Of a stretch of DNA of 64,000 bases, positions 26,953 through 39,200 are shown piece by piece (the stretch's first letter is position 1; each line of letters opens with the position of its first letter). Where the stretch lies: NCBI GenBank assembly GCA_005776725.1, contig SXOO01000016.1:1-64000 (forward strand). Reading direction: 5' to 3'. A model generated the notes under the pieces. That model was not told the DNA's origin, searched no databases, and saw only the letters and a list, made by a program, of their open reading frames with translations. The stretch comes from Pseudomonadota bacterium (lineage in GTDB: Bacteria; Myxococcota_A; UBA9042; GCA-2863065). The translations under genes and the position numbers were made by a program.

Positions 26953-28932
26953 TTAAGGGGCACAGAAGGCTTGGCCGGGCCCAGGGAAGTCGGCCTTGCA
27001 GGTCCCGGAGCCGCAGTCGGCGTCGGACTGGCAGGACGAGGTGCAGAGAGACGGTCCCGCGGGCTGGTCCAGGCACGTTCCGTCGCATTGGCTCCCGCTC
27101 GAGCACGGGCAGTAAAGTGGACGGAAGGCCGGCAGCGCGCAGAACTGGCAGGCGGCAGGCGACGAGTCCAGGCACTCAAGACAGATATCCGCGCAGCAGT
27201 TGCCAAAGTTCGCGCACTCCGCGTTGCACTGGCACGGCGCGCTGGGGTCGAACGGCGCGTCACAGCGCCCGGCACAGCTCGGCGCGATCGGCTTGCACGG
27301 GGCGCTCTCGCCGCAGACGTCGCAGATATCCTCGCAGCAGTTGCCGAAGTCGACGCAGGCGCTGTTGCACTGGCAGGTCTGGGCGGGGTCGTAGGCGGCG
27401 CCACACCGACCCGCGCAGCTCCCGACCACCGGCTTGCACGACGGCAGCTCCTCGCAGACGTCACAGCGGTCCTCGCAGCAGTCCCCGAAGGCCACACAGC
27501 CGTCGTTGCACTGGCACGGGAGCTCCGGGTCGACGTCTCCGCAACGCCCCGCGCAAGACAGAGGATCCGCGACGGGGACGCAGGTGCCCCCGACGCACTG
27601 CTCTGTGTCCCCGCAGGTGCCGCACGACCCGCCACAGCCATCGTCGCCGCAGCTTCCCGGGCTGCAGGTGGGGGCGCAGACGCACCGCGCGACCAAGAGC
27701 CCGGTGTCCGGGTCGACGTCCTTCTTGCAAGTGTTGACCTTCGGTCCCGTCAGCGGAGCGTCGGCGCAGTCGAGGGACCGGAGGAGCCCGTCGTCATCGC
27801 AAAAGACGACCTTGTCGAGGTCGTCTCCCCAGCACGTGCCCGCGGGACTGACCGCGCCGCAGATCTCTCCAAAGCAGATACCGGAGCCCAGCGACAAGGG
27901 GCCGCACGTGGTGCCCGCGTAGCAGGCCCCGCACTCCGGCACGCCCTGTTTCACACACGCGGTCAGCACATCCTCACAGGCGCCCCCGGCACCCTGCGCT
28001 GCGGCCACACACTCCGGTTCTCCGGTGGGGCAGCTCGACAGTAAGCACTCCCAGAACTCGCTGAAAGCCGCGTTGGCGGCCACGGTGCCCTGGAGCGTGC
28101 AGGCGTCCACGCAGCCCTGATCGAGGCACTCGCTGGTGCACACGAGCAGCTCGCCGCAGAGCTTGGTCACCGGGGTTGGGGCACCGCCGTTACACGCCTC
28201 GAACGCAGCGGCGCAGGAGTTGAAAGCACACTCCACCCAGACCTCCACCGGGCCCGCCAGGTCACACGACGTGTTGAGGCACGTCATGAGCTTGTTGTAC
28301 TTCAGCGCCTGCAGCGGTCCGAGCGGCGCCGCGCAGTCCGAGAGGCAGACGAGGTCGCTCCCGCAGGACCCCGAGCACACACTGAGGGCAACGGAGCACT
28401 GGCCGCTGCCGGTGCCGGCGACGGTGAACGGCACATAGGGCGGCTCCACGTCCTCCGCCGGCGGCTCCACGTCCGCGACGCCAGCGTCCTCCACCGGGGG
28501 CTCGGCGTCCTCGAGGGGCGCGCCGGTGTCTTCCGGCGACGCGACGTCTTGGCTATCCGCGGGAGCGACCATGTCGTCGGGCGCGGCGGTGTCCTCGGCG
28601 TCTGTGAGCGGCTCCGTGGTGTCCGGCACCTCGCTGGCGTCGGGGACTGTCTCGCCCCCCGTGTCTTCGGCCGCGCTGGCGTCGGGGACAGGCTCGCCCC
28701 CCGTGTCTTCGGCAGCGCTGGCGTCGGGGACAGGCTCGCCCCCCGTGTCTTCGGCAGCGCCGTCGGGCGACCCGCCCCCCGTGTCGTCGTCGGCGTCGGC
28801 GCCGGTATCTTCTGCCGGGCTGGTCGTGTCGGCCTCCTCATAGACGTACTCGGTGACCGGCTCCGGACAGCCGAGAGCCAGAGTGGAGAGGAGCACCCAT
28901 GGTGCGCGACAGAGGAGCGTAGTTCTTTGCAC
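26953..28932 (-). CDS. Cysteine-rich lipoprotein with three somatomedin-B-like domains
   Basis: A 659-aa protein with a lipoprotein signal (VLLSTLALGCPEP), a long Asp/Glu/Pro/Thr linker (~35-170) including a three-copy 14-residue repeat (EDTGGEPVPDAS core), then cysteine-rich modules. Three successive domains, around CAGRCGDVDPELPCQCNDGC, CAGRCGAAYDPAQTCQCNSAC and CAGRCDAPFDPSAPCQCNAEC, each followed by FG[ND]CCED-type sequence, fit the somatomedin-B pattern, a disulfide knot used in eukaryotic extracellular binding proteins. A final CPCSSGSQCDGTCLDQ segment follows. Probably a surface binding protein. It starts 1 bp after the upstream gene's stop; the RHS gene starts 30 bp downstream. Confidence 0.9.
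   Translation of the reverse strand: MQRTTLLCRAPWVLLSTLALGCPEPVTEYVYEEADTTSPAEDTGADADDDTGGGSPDGAAEDTGGEPVPDASAAEDTGGEPVPDASAAEDTGGETVPDASEVPDTTEPLTDAEDTAAPDDMVAPADSQDVASPEDTGAPLEDAEPPVEDAGVADVEPPAEDVEPPYVPFTVAGTGSGQCSVALSVCSGSCGSDLVCLSDCAAPLGPLQALKYNKLMTCLNTSCDLAGPVEVWVECAFNSCAAAFEACNGGAPTPVTKLCGELLVCTSECLDQGCVDACTLQGTVAANAAFSEFWECLLSSCPTGEPECVAAAQGAGGACEDVLTACVKQGVPECGACYAGTTCGPLSLGSGICFGEICGAVSPAGTCWGDDLDKVVFCDDDGLLRSLDCADAPLTGPKVNTCKKDVDPDTGLLVARCVCAPTCSPGSCGDDGCGGSCGTCGDTEQCVGGTCVPVADPLSCAGRCGDVDPELPCQCNDGCVAFGDCCEDRCDVCEELPSCKPVVGSCAGRCGAAYDPAQTCQCNSACVDFGNCCEDICDVCGESAPCKPIAPSCAGRCDAPFDPSAPCQCNAECANFGNCCADICLECLDSSPAACQFCALPAFRPLYCPCSSGSQCDGTCLDQPAGPSLCTSSCQSDADCGSGTCKADFPGPGQAFCAP
28633..28758 (-). 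repeat. Three 42-bp tandem coding repeats
   Basis: Three adjacent 42-bp units (28633, 28675, 28717) encode a 14-residue acidic linker unit in the lipoprotein; units two and three are identical and the first differs slightly. They extend the spacer between the lipid anchor and the folded domains. Confidence 0.85.
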
Positions 28933-28933
28933 G

Positions 28934-31900
28934 TCAGTTCACCTTCGAGATCTCGAGCGTGAAGGCGCCCGCGGTGTTCCCACCGTCAATCAGGAAAAAA
29001 TAGGTGTTGATGCCATCGGCGGCGAGCGTGAAAGAGCCGCTCGGGTTGGCGCCGAAGTCGTAGTGAGCAAGACAACGGTTAGCGGAGGCCGCGCTGAAGT
29101 CGACGATCCCGTCACAGTCCGTTGACGCGCCGCCCCTCACCACCGTGACGAGCTGGGGGCCCGTCCCCGACGGAGCAGAGGGCATCTTGACCGCGTAGTT
29201 GCCGGCCACGTCGAACTTGAACGCATACACGAAGTCTTTCTGGCCGTTACCGGTCTTCGCGACGGGCGTCAGCGCCGACCCGCACTTGGTGTTCACTTTG
29301 ACCTGGTGGTCGTCTGACAGTGTGGGTAAACCTGTATCGCCCTGGATCTGGAAGGGCCCACCAGCCAGCGTCCCGATCGGAGGCACGGTCTTGGGATCGA
29401 TGCAGTGGTCTCCCTCCGGGAGCAACTGCGCGTCCACCTTGAAGGTCTTCGAGGCGTAGTCGGCAGGCAGGCCGTCGATGATCAGACGGAACAGGTCGCC
29501 GTCCAGAGCTCGAGTGACCAGGCGACCTCCGGGATCCTGTTGGAAGTCCTTGAAGCCACTGCAGAACGACTCGAGGTCGCTGCAACTGGTGTGCGAGGTG
29601 ACGATGAGCACCGCCTTGTCGTTGGGCATGGTGAACTTCAGCGCGCCGGGGCTCGTGGCGAGGAAACCGACGCTGTAGCCCATCACGGCGTCGATGCCGC
29701 TGGCGCCGCCCGCCTGGTAGGCGGAGGTAAATACAGGGAGGTTGGTGCCGCCCCCGAGATAGCAGGTGGTGCCGGGCGCCGGGTAGAAGTCGTCATAGTA
29801 GGCCTTGCCCTGCGTGAGTTTGCCCGAGAGGCCTAGCAGGGGCCCGCACAGATCGCCCTCCGGCACGGACTCGACCCTGGCGGTGTGCTCGCCCACCTTG
29901 CCGCCGGCTCCCCCGTGTACATAGACGGTGAGCGTGGCCCCAGCGTTTAGCTGGACCAGCACCGTGTGGGTGCCTGCCGTGCCCTTGTTGTGCCCGCCGC
30001 ACGACCCGCTGCCACAGCTCCCGAGGTGGAAGGAGATCCCGCCGGTGGCGCCCGCGGTCTTGTCGGTGACTGTGACACGATGCGTGCCGCCGCTTGACGC
30101 CACGAACCGGTAGACGACCTCGGCCTCGGGTGACGCGCCCCCTGCGCACGTGTTGGTCAACAGGTTGGCGTAATGCGGCAGCCACTTCGTTTGTGGCTGC
30201 GCCGAGACACCATCGGCGAGGTCGATGGCCACACCGGTGGTACAGGTCCTCCCCTTCACGAGCTCGCAGTCGGCGGTGTCGGCGAAACACACGGCGTTGG
30301 CGTTGCCGCAGATCGTGCACCCGTTGCCGCACGGGTCCTTGTAGGCCTGGCCGCAGTCGGGGTTCGAGTCGGCGTCGGGGCCGTCGGCGGTGGCGCGGTT
30401 GGCGTCGCACCACGCCTTCGCCCCGCCGGGACCGGCGCCGCAGCTCTTGCAGGCGAAGCCATTGCCGCTCGAGTCGCAGTAGCTGTTGGTGGCGCACTTG
30501 TCGCAGCAGGCGATGAGGCCGAAGTTCGCGGTCTGAGCGCCGCCCACCGGGTTCACTGCCTGTATCGGGTCGTTGGCGTCGTATCCCGGGCAGAGCGACT
30601 TCCAGGGCTTGGCCTCACTGACGTTGGGTGTGGGCGTCCACTCGTTGATGCAGCCGCGCGTGTACGCCGTCCCCGTGGAGAAGTTGACTGCCGCGAAGCC
30701 GACATCGGTGCCGGCGGTGGGCGTACTTGCGGCGGCCTCGCAGACGATCTCGGGCGACCAGGTGCCATAGAGGAGGCTCCCGGGTGCGTGGGTGCCAACG
30801 GCGCGGCACAGCTGCAGCACATACTCAGGCGCGGACCCCGCAGCGGTGGAGAACGCGCTGGGCGGCAGCTTCTGCGGAGCCACCCCTGGCTCCAGGGCGG
30901 GCGAGACCACCGCGCACTTGAACTGGCTGTGGTGGTTCATCCCACGCCACACCCCGTCCGTGACCGGCGAGACCACGTTGAGCCCGTGAGGCGGGAGCGT
31001 GGACTGATTGCCGAGGACCGGCGGCGGCGGGAAGGGACAGGTCCCCACGCCGGGATCGGTGCCCGCGCAGCTGAAGCGCGCGTAGTCGAAGCCCACCGGC
31101 GTGAGCTTCGCGGGGTCTGCGGAGTACGCTTCGTCCCGATTCCGGGTGCAGCCGGTCCAATACGAACCGGCGCCCGCGGCGTACTTCATGGGGAAGGCCG
31201 GATCCCAGCGGCGGCGCTCCTCGATCCGGAACGCGCCGTATCCACCCGGGGAGGTCGGCAGCTCGTATTGGCCCGTGTGCAGCTCCACGAAGTACGCGAA
31301 CGCGGTGAACGCGTCGCCGACGCCCTGGTGCTCGTTGACGTCCGCAACCTGGTTCTGGTTGTGATCGCCCTGGGGCGTCACGCAGGCCTTGGTCAACGGA
31401 TTCAGCTCGGCCGCGGTGAGCGATCGGCCCGTGCTGCCGTAGGTAGGGAAGGCCTGGCTGCTGGCCTCGACCTCGTCCTCGATGTCGAGGATGTCCGGCT
31501 CGTAGAGGGGGAGCTCGGCGCTGGGGCCCTGGCACTCCGCGCCCACCACCCAGCCCTCGGGCGCCGCACACGAGACCACCTCGCGGCGCTGACCCGCCTC
31601 GTTGACGAGCGCGAACCGGTCGATCTTGCGCAGGGCGCAGCGCGCGTTGTCCCTGATGGCGGGATCGCTGCTGGTGATCGCCGCCTTGGCGCTGGCCCGG
31701 ATCCAACCATCGCCGTCGAGGTCGCAGGGCGTCGCCACGATCGCCAGGCTGAGATCGTAGAAGTAGCCCGTCTCGGTCTCACACAGGCACGCGTTGCTGC
31801 CGTGCCGGGTGCGGATCCAGGTCCGCCCGGTCTCACCGACGTCGCCGCACGAGATCGTGCACTTCACGCAGACACCGAAGTCGTTCAGGGCCTCCCCGTC

Positions 31901-33298
31901 CGGGCATGGGGCCGGCACGCATTGGGCGTTCTCCGTGTCGGTGGCTTCGAGGCAGTGTTCGTTCGGAGCGCAGGTGGTCTGAGAGCAGGGCGTGGGGGCC
32001 GTGCACGGGCTCTTCCAGTCCGCCGCGTCCTCCGGCAGGGTGCCCGGAGGGCAGTCGCCGCAGATGGCGTCCCCGGAAAGCTCGAGGCACTCCCGGTTGG
32101 CCACGAAGCAGTCGTCTGCGATGAACGACAGCTCCCCTAAGAAGGGCAAGCAGCTGTAGGTCCACGGCTCGCAGCCGTTGCCATCGTCCTCGTAGCCGGC
32201 GATGCAGCCCGAGCACACCGCCGGTTCGGTGGCGTTGCCTTCGTTACACTTGCGGTAGGTCGGCGGCAGATCACAGCTGAGCTCCTGGCAGGTCGGGATC
32301 TTCGCGCAGTCCGCGTACTGCCCGTTGTTGTCATGGTGGAACGGCAGGCAAACACCGCACTTTGCGCCCGACGCGTCCTCGACGCAGGTCCGCTTGAGCT
32401 GGTCACACAGGGCGAGGATGCTGCCGGTGTCACCCGCCGCGCAGCTGGCGGTGATGGGGACACAGGCGTCGATGCCCGGATCGTACTCGGCGCCCTCCAC
32501 GCACTGCTCGAGACAGACAGCGTCGGCCGCAAGCTCGCCGGGCTTGCCCACGATGAACTCCTCACACACCTGGAGCTCCGGGCAGCCGAGCTCGCTGCAG
32601 CTGAGGGGCCACCGGCACAGCTGCGTCGCGGCGTCGCAGAAGTGCAGCTCGGGCTCGAGGCATCCCCCGCCCAAACACGGGCAATCCACCATCCCAGCGG
32701 TACAGTTGCAGAGACCGTTGGGACACGGGGCGCAGAAGTCGTCGACGCACTCGTACCCGCTGTCGCAGGTGTCCGGCTCGCAGAGGCAACCCTCGGTGCC
32801 GCAGATCTGGCACACGCCCTCGAGGCAGCCGAACCCTACGTCGCACTTGCCATCCGCCTTGCACTGACAGTCGTACGCACCAGCGACGCAGTTACAGAAC
32901 TGCCCGGTGCACACGTCCGGCGGGACCGGGACGTCGGGCGGGACCGGGACGTCGGGCGGAACCACCACGTCGGGGACCTCCACCACATCCGGCGGTATCT
33001 CGATGTCGACGGGCTCCGCGTCGGGTTCATCGGCCAGATCGGCTTGTGCGGCGTCATCCGCCGAGGCTGCGTCAGGAGGTTGGGCGGCGTCCCCACCCGT
33101 GTCCCCCGGGAGGTCGAGCGGCGGAGCCGTGTCGCTGGGCAGGGGATCGGCGTCGCCGCCGCCCTCGGCGTCGAGAGGCGTCTCGGCGCCGGTGTCTGGC
33201 TGCGGTATCGCCACGCGGACGACCTCCGCATCGCAGGCCAGCGCGAGGAGACAACCGAAGGCAGGGAGCAGTGAGCGCCGCATGGAGTGGGTGTGCAT
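28934..33298 (-). CDS. Giant cysteine-rich lipoprotein with C-terminal PPC-like beta domains
   Basis: About 1454 aa. The N-terminus is a lipoprotein signal (RRSLLPAFGCLLALACDAE); an ATG at 33283 (MRRSLL) is an alternative to 33298. An acidic/proline linker with IPPDVVEVPDVVVPPDV repeats follows, then ~500 residues of EGF/tenascin-like cysteine modules, a central unassigned region with SYWTGCTRNRDEAYSAD, and in the last ~400 residues about three beta domains resembling pre-peptidase C-terminal (PPC) domains (GGTHRVTVTDKTAG, GLPADYASKTFKVDAQLLPE, SFTLAADGINTYFFLIDGG). No catalytic motif seen. It sits between the Tc-A-like and somatomedin-B genes with 1-bp gaps on both sides, so co-expression is almost certain. 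Confidence 0.88.
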   Translation of the reverse strand: MHTHSMRRSLLPAFGCLLALACDAEVVRVAIPQPDTGAETPLDAEGGGDADPLPSDTAPPLDLPGDTGGDAAQPPDAASADDAAQADLADEPDAEPVDIEIPPDVVEVPDVVVPPDVPVPPDVPVPPDVCTGQFCNCVAGAYDCQCKADGKCDVGFGCLEGVCQICGTEGCLCEPDTCDSGYECVDDFCAPCPNGLCNCTAGMVDCPCLGGGCLEPELHFCDAATQLCRWPLSCSELGCPELQVCEEFIVGKPGELAADAVCLEQCVEGAEYDPGIDACVPITASCAAGDTGSILALCDQLKRTCVEDASGAKCGVCLPFHHDNNGQYADCAKIPTCQELSCDLPPTYRKCNEGNATEPAVCSGCIAGYEDDGNGCEPWTYSCLPFLGELSFIADDCFVANRECLELSGDAICGDCPPGTLPEDAADWKSPCTAPTPCSQTTCAPNEHCLEATDTENAQCVPAPCPDGEALNDFGVCVKCTISCGDVGETGRTWIRTRHGSNACLCETETGYFYDLSLAIVATPCDLDGDGWIRASAKAAITSSDPAIRDNARCALRKIDRFALVNEAGQRREVVSCAAPEGWVVGAECQGPSAELPLYEPDILDIEDEVEASSQAFPTYGSTGRSLTAAELNPLTKACVTPQGDHNQNQVADVNEHQGVGDAFTAFAYFVELHTGQYELPTSPGGYGAFRIEERRRWDPAFPMKYAAGAGSYWTGCTRNRDEAYSADPAKLTPVGFDYARFSCAGTDPGVGTCPFPPPPVLGNQSTLPPHGLNVVSPVTDGVWRGMNHHSQFKCAVVSPALEPGVAPQKLPPSAFSTAAGSAPEYVLQLCRAVGTHAPGSLLYGTWSPEIVCEAAASTPTAGTDVGFAAVNFSTGTAYTRGCINEWTPTPNVSEAKPWKSLCPGYDANDPIQAVNPVGGAQTANFGLIACCDKCATNSYCDSSGNGFACKSCGAGPGGAKAWCDANRATADGPDADSNPDCGQAYKDPCGNGCTICGNANAVCFADTADCELVKGRTCTTGVAIDLADGVSAQPQTKWLPHYANLLTNTCAGGASPEAEVVYRFVASSGGTHRVTVTDKTAGATGGISFHLGSCGSGSCGGHNKGTAGTHTVLVQLNAGATLTVYVHGGAGGKVGEHTARVESVPEGDLCGPLLGLSGKLTQGKAYYDDFYPAPGTTCYLGGGTNLPVFTSAYQAGGASGIDAVMGYSVGFLATSPGALKFTMPNDKAVLIVTSHTSCSDLESFCSGFKDFQQDPGGRLVTRALDGDLFRLIIDGLPADYASKTFKVDAQLLPEGDHCIDPKTVPPIGTLAGGPFQIQGDTGLPTLSDDHQVKVNTKCGSALTPVAKTGNGQKDFVYAFKFDVAGNYAVKMPSAPSGTGPQLVTVVRGGASTDCDGIVDFSAASANRCLAHYDFGANPSGSFTLAADGINTYFFLIDGGNTAGAFTLEISKVN

Positions 33299-33299
33299 C

Positions 33300-36200
33300 T
33301 CAGTACGCCGTGAAGTCCGTGTAGTAGATGTGCAGCTTGATGTCGTCGAGGTTGTTCAGCTCGATGTCGGCGTTGACCGCCTCGTCGACCTGATTCAGCA
33401 CCAGCTCCCACTCAGTGTTCGCGAAGGGCCGCTCTCTGAGCCGCGTGTTCCTGTAGATGCCGGGATCGAGGTACGGCGAGCGCACGCCGTTTCGCATGGG
33501 GTTCAGCACCGCGGTCTTCACCGGGAACTGATAGAACGCCTTCCCACCGTCGATCGTGCGGATGACCGAAGTGCCCCTCTGCCGCAGATAGAGGCGGGCC
33601 ATCTCGTCGCTCCCCGAGCTGGTGTGCACGATGTCGGCCTCGATGAAGGCGATCTTGTGGTTCTGGGTAAGCGGAGACAACGCGTCGAGATCCGTGCGGA
33701 ACGGCATGACGCGGTATCCCTGCGGATCGAGCAGCGCGTTGTCGCCGAGGCGGGCCCGCAGCATCTTCGTGCGAGTGCTGCTGTCGAGCGCGATGCCGTC
33801 CCCGTTCACTCGGGGGATGCGGAAGATGTCTTCCTTGAGCGAGAGCACGGCGACGCGGAGGTCCGGGAGGCCGAAGTTGTCTTCGAACTCGAAGAACGCG
33901 TCCTGGAGGTCCGACTGGTAGTTCTCGAGGTTGTAGTCGCCCTTGGCCACCATGCGCACTAGGAAGAGCTCGCCCTTCTGGGCGAAGGTCTGGCTGGTGT
34001 AGTACTCCAGCACCAGCGTGGCCTTGTAGAGCTCGAGCAGCGCCGCGTCGAAGGCAACGTCAGCGTTGATCACCGCGTCGTTCCGGTAGATCCGGATGTT
34101 CGGGTCGTTCTTGGCCGCCTCCACGTTGATCGCCAGCTGCTCCGCTTCGTCTTGCAGCGCCATGAGGCGACGCGCCTTGAGCCGCAGGCGGTTGATCTCT
34201 GACAGCTTCAATTGCAGCTGGTGGTCCACGCGCGTGAGCTCCAGCTCCAGCTCCTTCGTCTCGAGCAGGAGCGTCTTCACCCGCGCCGCCGAGCTGAGCT
34301 GGCCCACCGTGCAGGCCTCGGTGATCTTCTCGTTCTTCACGATCAGCGCTTCCGAGAGCTCGAGCGCGGCCTGCTGCTCGTCGATGGACTCCTGGGTGTT
34401 GACCGTGAAGTAGAGCTGGGTCTCGTTGACCCCGTACTCGAGGAGGCCCGCGCCACTCACCACCAGCGCCGCTGCGGGGTTCGTGACCTGGGCCAGCTGG
34501 GTGCCCGCGTTGATCAGGTCCTTGGCCGCCGCGAACTGCCCGTTCGTCTTCGTGCGGTGCAGCTCCAGGCGGCGGATGAGGTCCCGGACGCTGATGTTCT
34601 TGCCGGCCTCGTCGAAGACCCACTCGGCCAAATTGGTCTGGGCCTCGCAGAGGTCTGACTGCAGCTGCTCCTCGATGGCGGCCTGCTCCACGACTCGGTC
34701 GATGCGCGCGAGCTGGGTCTTCGCACTGATGGTGAGCTCCTCGAGATCACCCACCGTCTGGTGGATGAGCCCGCTGCCCAGCCAGCCGCAAGGGTCGCCC
34801 AACGCTTTGCCGATCGGGTGGAGGTGGGCGTACTTCGGGATCGCGGGGACCTCTTGCCCGGCCGGGCCGGTGAAGAGGCCGCACAGCTCCGCGAGCTGGT
34901 CCTCGTAGGTGTTGCGGATCCGGACGAGCTCGGTCTGGAACTCGGCCGCGTCGGTCTCGTAGGCCCGGTCGCTGGCCAGAGCGAAGTCCTCTCGCTCCTT
35001 GGCGGTCTGCATCTTCGCCTTGACGCGGATCATCATCTGCTCGAACGCGTTCGCCGCCGAGGTCTCTTTCGCGTCGACCGTGGGGAAGGGGATGTATCCC
35101 GGCGTGAGGCCGAACGTGCTCACGTTGTCGTTGATGGACGTGTAGACGTTCCGCATGTCGAGCAGCGCCTGCCGATACGCCAGCGCCGCGCGCTCCAGGT
35201 CAGCCTGGATCTGCGCCTGGTCCTCCGGGGCCGACACCTCCACGATTCGCTGGATGAGCCGGCTCAGCACCACCGACTCGAGGTAGCCCCGTGAATAGGC
35301 GCGCTCCACCACCCTGCGGGCGAGGTCGGCGCGGTTGATCGCCTGATACTTGCGGGCGATCTCCGAAGCCGCTCGGCTCTGGTGTGCTGAGGCGCCGATG
35401 AGGCGGCTGAAGTAGGCCGTGACCAGGCCGGCGGTCACGAAGTTCTTCGAGGGCTGAGCCAGCGAGCTCCAGATGAGGGGGCTCTGGGCGTAGAAGCGGT
35501 CCAGCGCCGCCTCGTAGTACTGCGTGGCCTGGTAGAGGCTGTAGAGCTCGAAGCCGGCGATGCCGCTCAAGTTCACACCGCCGGGCTCGAGGGACGCGCC
35601 CTCGAAGGGCAGCACCTGCGACGACGCGAGGTCGAAGCGCGAAGAGAGGGCCCGCGTATAGGCCTCGTCGCCCAGCATGACGAGCAGCTCTGCGTAGAGG
35701 CGCTCGAAGCCGTCGTGGCTCACGGGGACGCCTGCGCGGAACTCGAGCGACGTGGAGTAGTTCTCCGTGAGGAAGTTCCTGAGCCGGGCCTGGTTCAAGG
35801 AGTCGAGAGAGAACCAGTGGTTGTTCCATACGTGCACGAGGCAGTCGATCCGCGCCCTCGCGATCTCGATGCCGGCCGGGTCGTAACAGTAGGGGACCTG
35901 GTCCGAGTTGGGCACGCAGGTGCTGGGCGCAAAGCCGATATTCCCGCCCTGCCGGTTCTGAAACTTCACCTTGTAGCGGAAGGCGTCGTCTACGGTGCCC
36001 TGGATGGGGGTGAAGGCGTTCGGGGAGGCGCTCAACAGGTCTTTGCCCTCGAGGAGGTTGGCGCGGTTGGCGTCGCAGTACACGGTGGCGCCGGTGGAAG
36101 CGGCCTTGCAGCGCCACGCCGGGCGGTACTGCACCAAGGGGGGCGAGAACGGGCCCGAGAGCTTGCCGCCGCGCCAGGCGTTCAGCGTCTCGCCGCATGT

Positions 36201-39200
36201 GCCTCGCTGCGAGGTGGTGCCGTCCGCCGCCACGACCTTGACGGTGAGCTGCTGACAGGCGTGCTGGTCGATGGTGACGAGCCCGGGCACGGTGGTGAAG
36301 TAGTCCACTCGGCTGCCCTCGGGGCACGGGGTGCTGGTGCCGGCGGCCCCGTCGTCGAAGAGGCCGGTGTCCTCGCAGTAGTAGTGTGCTTGCTCGAGGG
36401 TGGGGTTGATCGGGGGGTTCGAGCCCCCGGTGTCGCTCCCATCGATGAGCCGCCGGACCAGGGTTGCGGCGTTGCCCCCGGTGAGCGCCGCGCCGCCGAG
36501 CACAGCGTCCAGGACGTCCTCCGAGCAGGTGACGTTGAGCTCCGCGGACGGCGGATCGGGGATCGCCGAGTAGGAGTGGCCCTCGAAGAGGTCCGGCGTC
36601 CCATCGGTGTTGGCGTCGGTGCGGTCGAAGGGCGCCGCGTCCCGCGTGAGCAGCATGAGCCCATACGCGCTGAAGCCCTCTGTGTCGCTGGCGCCAAGGA
36701 AGGACTCGAAGTGCTCCTCGAAGATCACCAGGAGTACGGACTGGTTGATGAGGGCCCCGTCGATCAGGCGCACGGACCGGCGGATGGCCCGCCCGTCGGG
36801 GATGGGGTTCGAGCGCGCCAGGTTCAGGTTCTCGGCGACAGCGCCGGGGCTGCCGGCCGGCCACGGCGAGGCTTGCGACTGGCACTCGAAGCGCGTGCGG
36901 GCGCCCGTGCCCGGGTCGAGCTCGGTGCCGGCGGTGAAGCCGGGGACCAGCCACGGCACCTCGACGTAAGCGGCATCCGCCGTCATCCCGGCGCAGGTGA
37001 AGTCGGACGAGTCGCTGAGGTAGCGCCCCCCGACCTCTGCGGTGGCGTCGAACGCGTCGAGGAAGTTGATGCAGGCGAGGGGGGTCTCTCGGGAGCACTC
37101 GCCGAACGGCTGGTCGAGGCTGAGCGACACGGCCGGATCGCCGGCGTAGTGAAGCGCGGCCGACGTCTCGATCCTGCCCGACAGCGACGTCGGGTCTCCC
37201 GGATCGACTGACACGGCGAGGCCCATGGGGAGCTCGACCACGCCGGACGGGATGGGCCGCAGCAGCTGGTCGTTCGTGTACTGCTGCACCCCGGCGGGCA
37301 CCGCGTCGTACGGGTAACAAGCGCCGGCCGGCGCGTCGCATGAGGCCGTGGTGGCCGGGAAACGCCAGGTGCCGTCGCGGGTGGAGGCGAGCACGGCCTG
37401 GAACTCGTCCCAGCCGATCTTCCCGCGGCGGAACGCGGACCAGCGCTGGATGAAGGCGTTGTTGATCTTGGTGACGAGGGTGACGTCGTCTTTCGTATTC
37501 GTGAGCGCCCCGCCGACGGACCCGGGTGCAGGGTTCTGGAGGGCCTTCCACTGGGCGAAGTCATCGTCTACGCCGAACTGCGTGAAGTAGTACGCCGTCC
37601 CGGTCCACCGCCCGTCCGGCCGAGGCGAGTACTGGAGCGCGACCGGCAGTGGGTTCAGGGTTGAACGAAGCTCGAGGTCTCCTTGCCAGCCCACCGCGGT
37701 GGACGCGGCCGCGTGGGTGAGCTCCAGGTCGTAGACGCCGTTGGCCGGGACGGTGAACGTGAACTCCTGCTGCTGCGTGGCCGCCCCCACGGGGCCTATA
37801 CGAAGCCACCAGAGCGGACAGCTGGTGGTGGGCGCGCAGGTCCCCTGGGCATCTAATTCGGCCGCGTTGCCGGTGCCGTTGGCGAGCCAGCCCGAGTGGC
37901 GGAGCTTCCGCGCCGTGACGGTGACCGGCTGGCTGTGGGCGTTGGCCACGCGGATCCGGGCTGCGCCCGTCTCTGGGTCCAACGTGAGGAGGTCGGGCGT
38001 GGCGGAGAGGCTGCCGTCGATCGGGGACGTCACCACGCCCTCCGGCTCCGTGAGGGGTCTGCACGCCCCGATGAGCGTCTCCGAGACCTCGCAGTGCCAA
38101 CCGCTGGGGCACGGGGCCGATACCTGATCGCAGCCATCGCGACAGGCCTTCTGGTGGCAGATCTGACCGGCGCCGCACGCGGCGTCGGACTCGCAGTCCG
38201 AGTAACAGGTGCCGAGGATGCAGCGCTGGAACTCGGCGCACTCGGAGTCATTCTGGCAGCCGGGGGGCAGGCCGCCGGGGGTGACACAGGAGCCCGCGAC
38301 GCACTCGTTGGGGGCGATGCAGCCGCTCACGAGGCCCTCGAGGCAGGGATGGAAAGCGCCGTCGTCGTCGGTGTAGCCGTCTGTGCACGGCGTGAAGCAG
38401 CGCGGATCCGTCGGTGGGGCGGCCGCCGGATCGTTCTCCGCCACGCAGAGGTTCTGGGTGCACACCTGCTTCGAGCCGCAGTCGCCGTCCTGGCAGGCGC
38501 AGCCGAGCGAGCCAAGGGCGCACGGGACGCACACCCCTCCCTGGCAGCGGTTGCCATGGTCACACGTACCGCCGTCGTAGCAGGGGCCGCCGAGGCTGCC
38601 CACGGCGGACTGGCAAGCGCCTTCTACGCAGGCGAGGCCCGCCTCACAGCCCGAACCGCAGGCGCAGTTGAGCGAACCCGGCGCGCAGCCGAGCGGCTGG
38701 CAGGTGCCGTCGACGCAGCTGTCGGCGAGGCGCGCGCAGGCGCCCTTGGCGTTGCACGCGCACCCGGTGCTCCCGGGCTGGCACGGCTGGGGCTTGGGTT
38801 CACAGAGGCCCGCCGACTCGTTGCAGCGCAGCCCGAGGTCGCAGAGGAGACCATCGGCGCACGGGCAGAACAGGGTGCCGGGCGGACACGCCGGCGCCAC
38901 GTCCGGCGCCACGTCCGGCACGGAGCCCGCGGTGTCCGTGGCGGTGACGTCCGGCTTCGGTTCCGGGACGTCGGGCTCCGGGGGAGCGGTGTCGGCCGTC
39001 ACGTCCTCGGGATCGGGCGGGGTGGTGTCTTCCACCGGCGCCGCCGTGTCCTCGGCGGGGCCCTCGGCCACGTCGGTCTCGGGCGTGCTCAGGTCCGTCG
39101 AGGGGCCGGGAGTGGTGTCGTCACCCGGCTCCGCCACGTCCTCGTCGGTCACCGGCACGTCGGGCACGGGCGCGGGGATCCTCACCACGTTGGTCTCTGG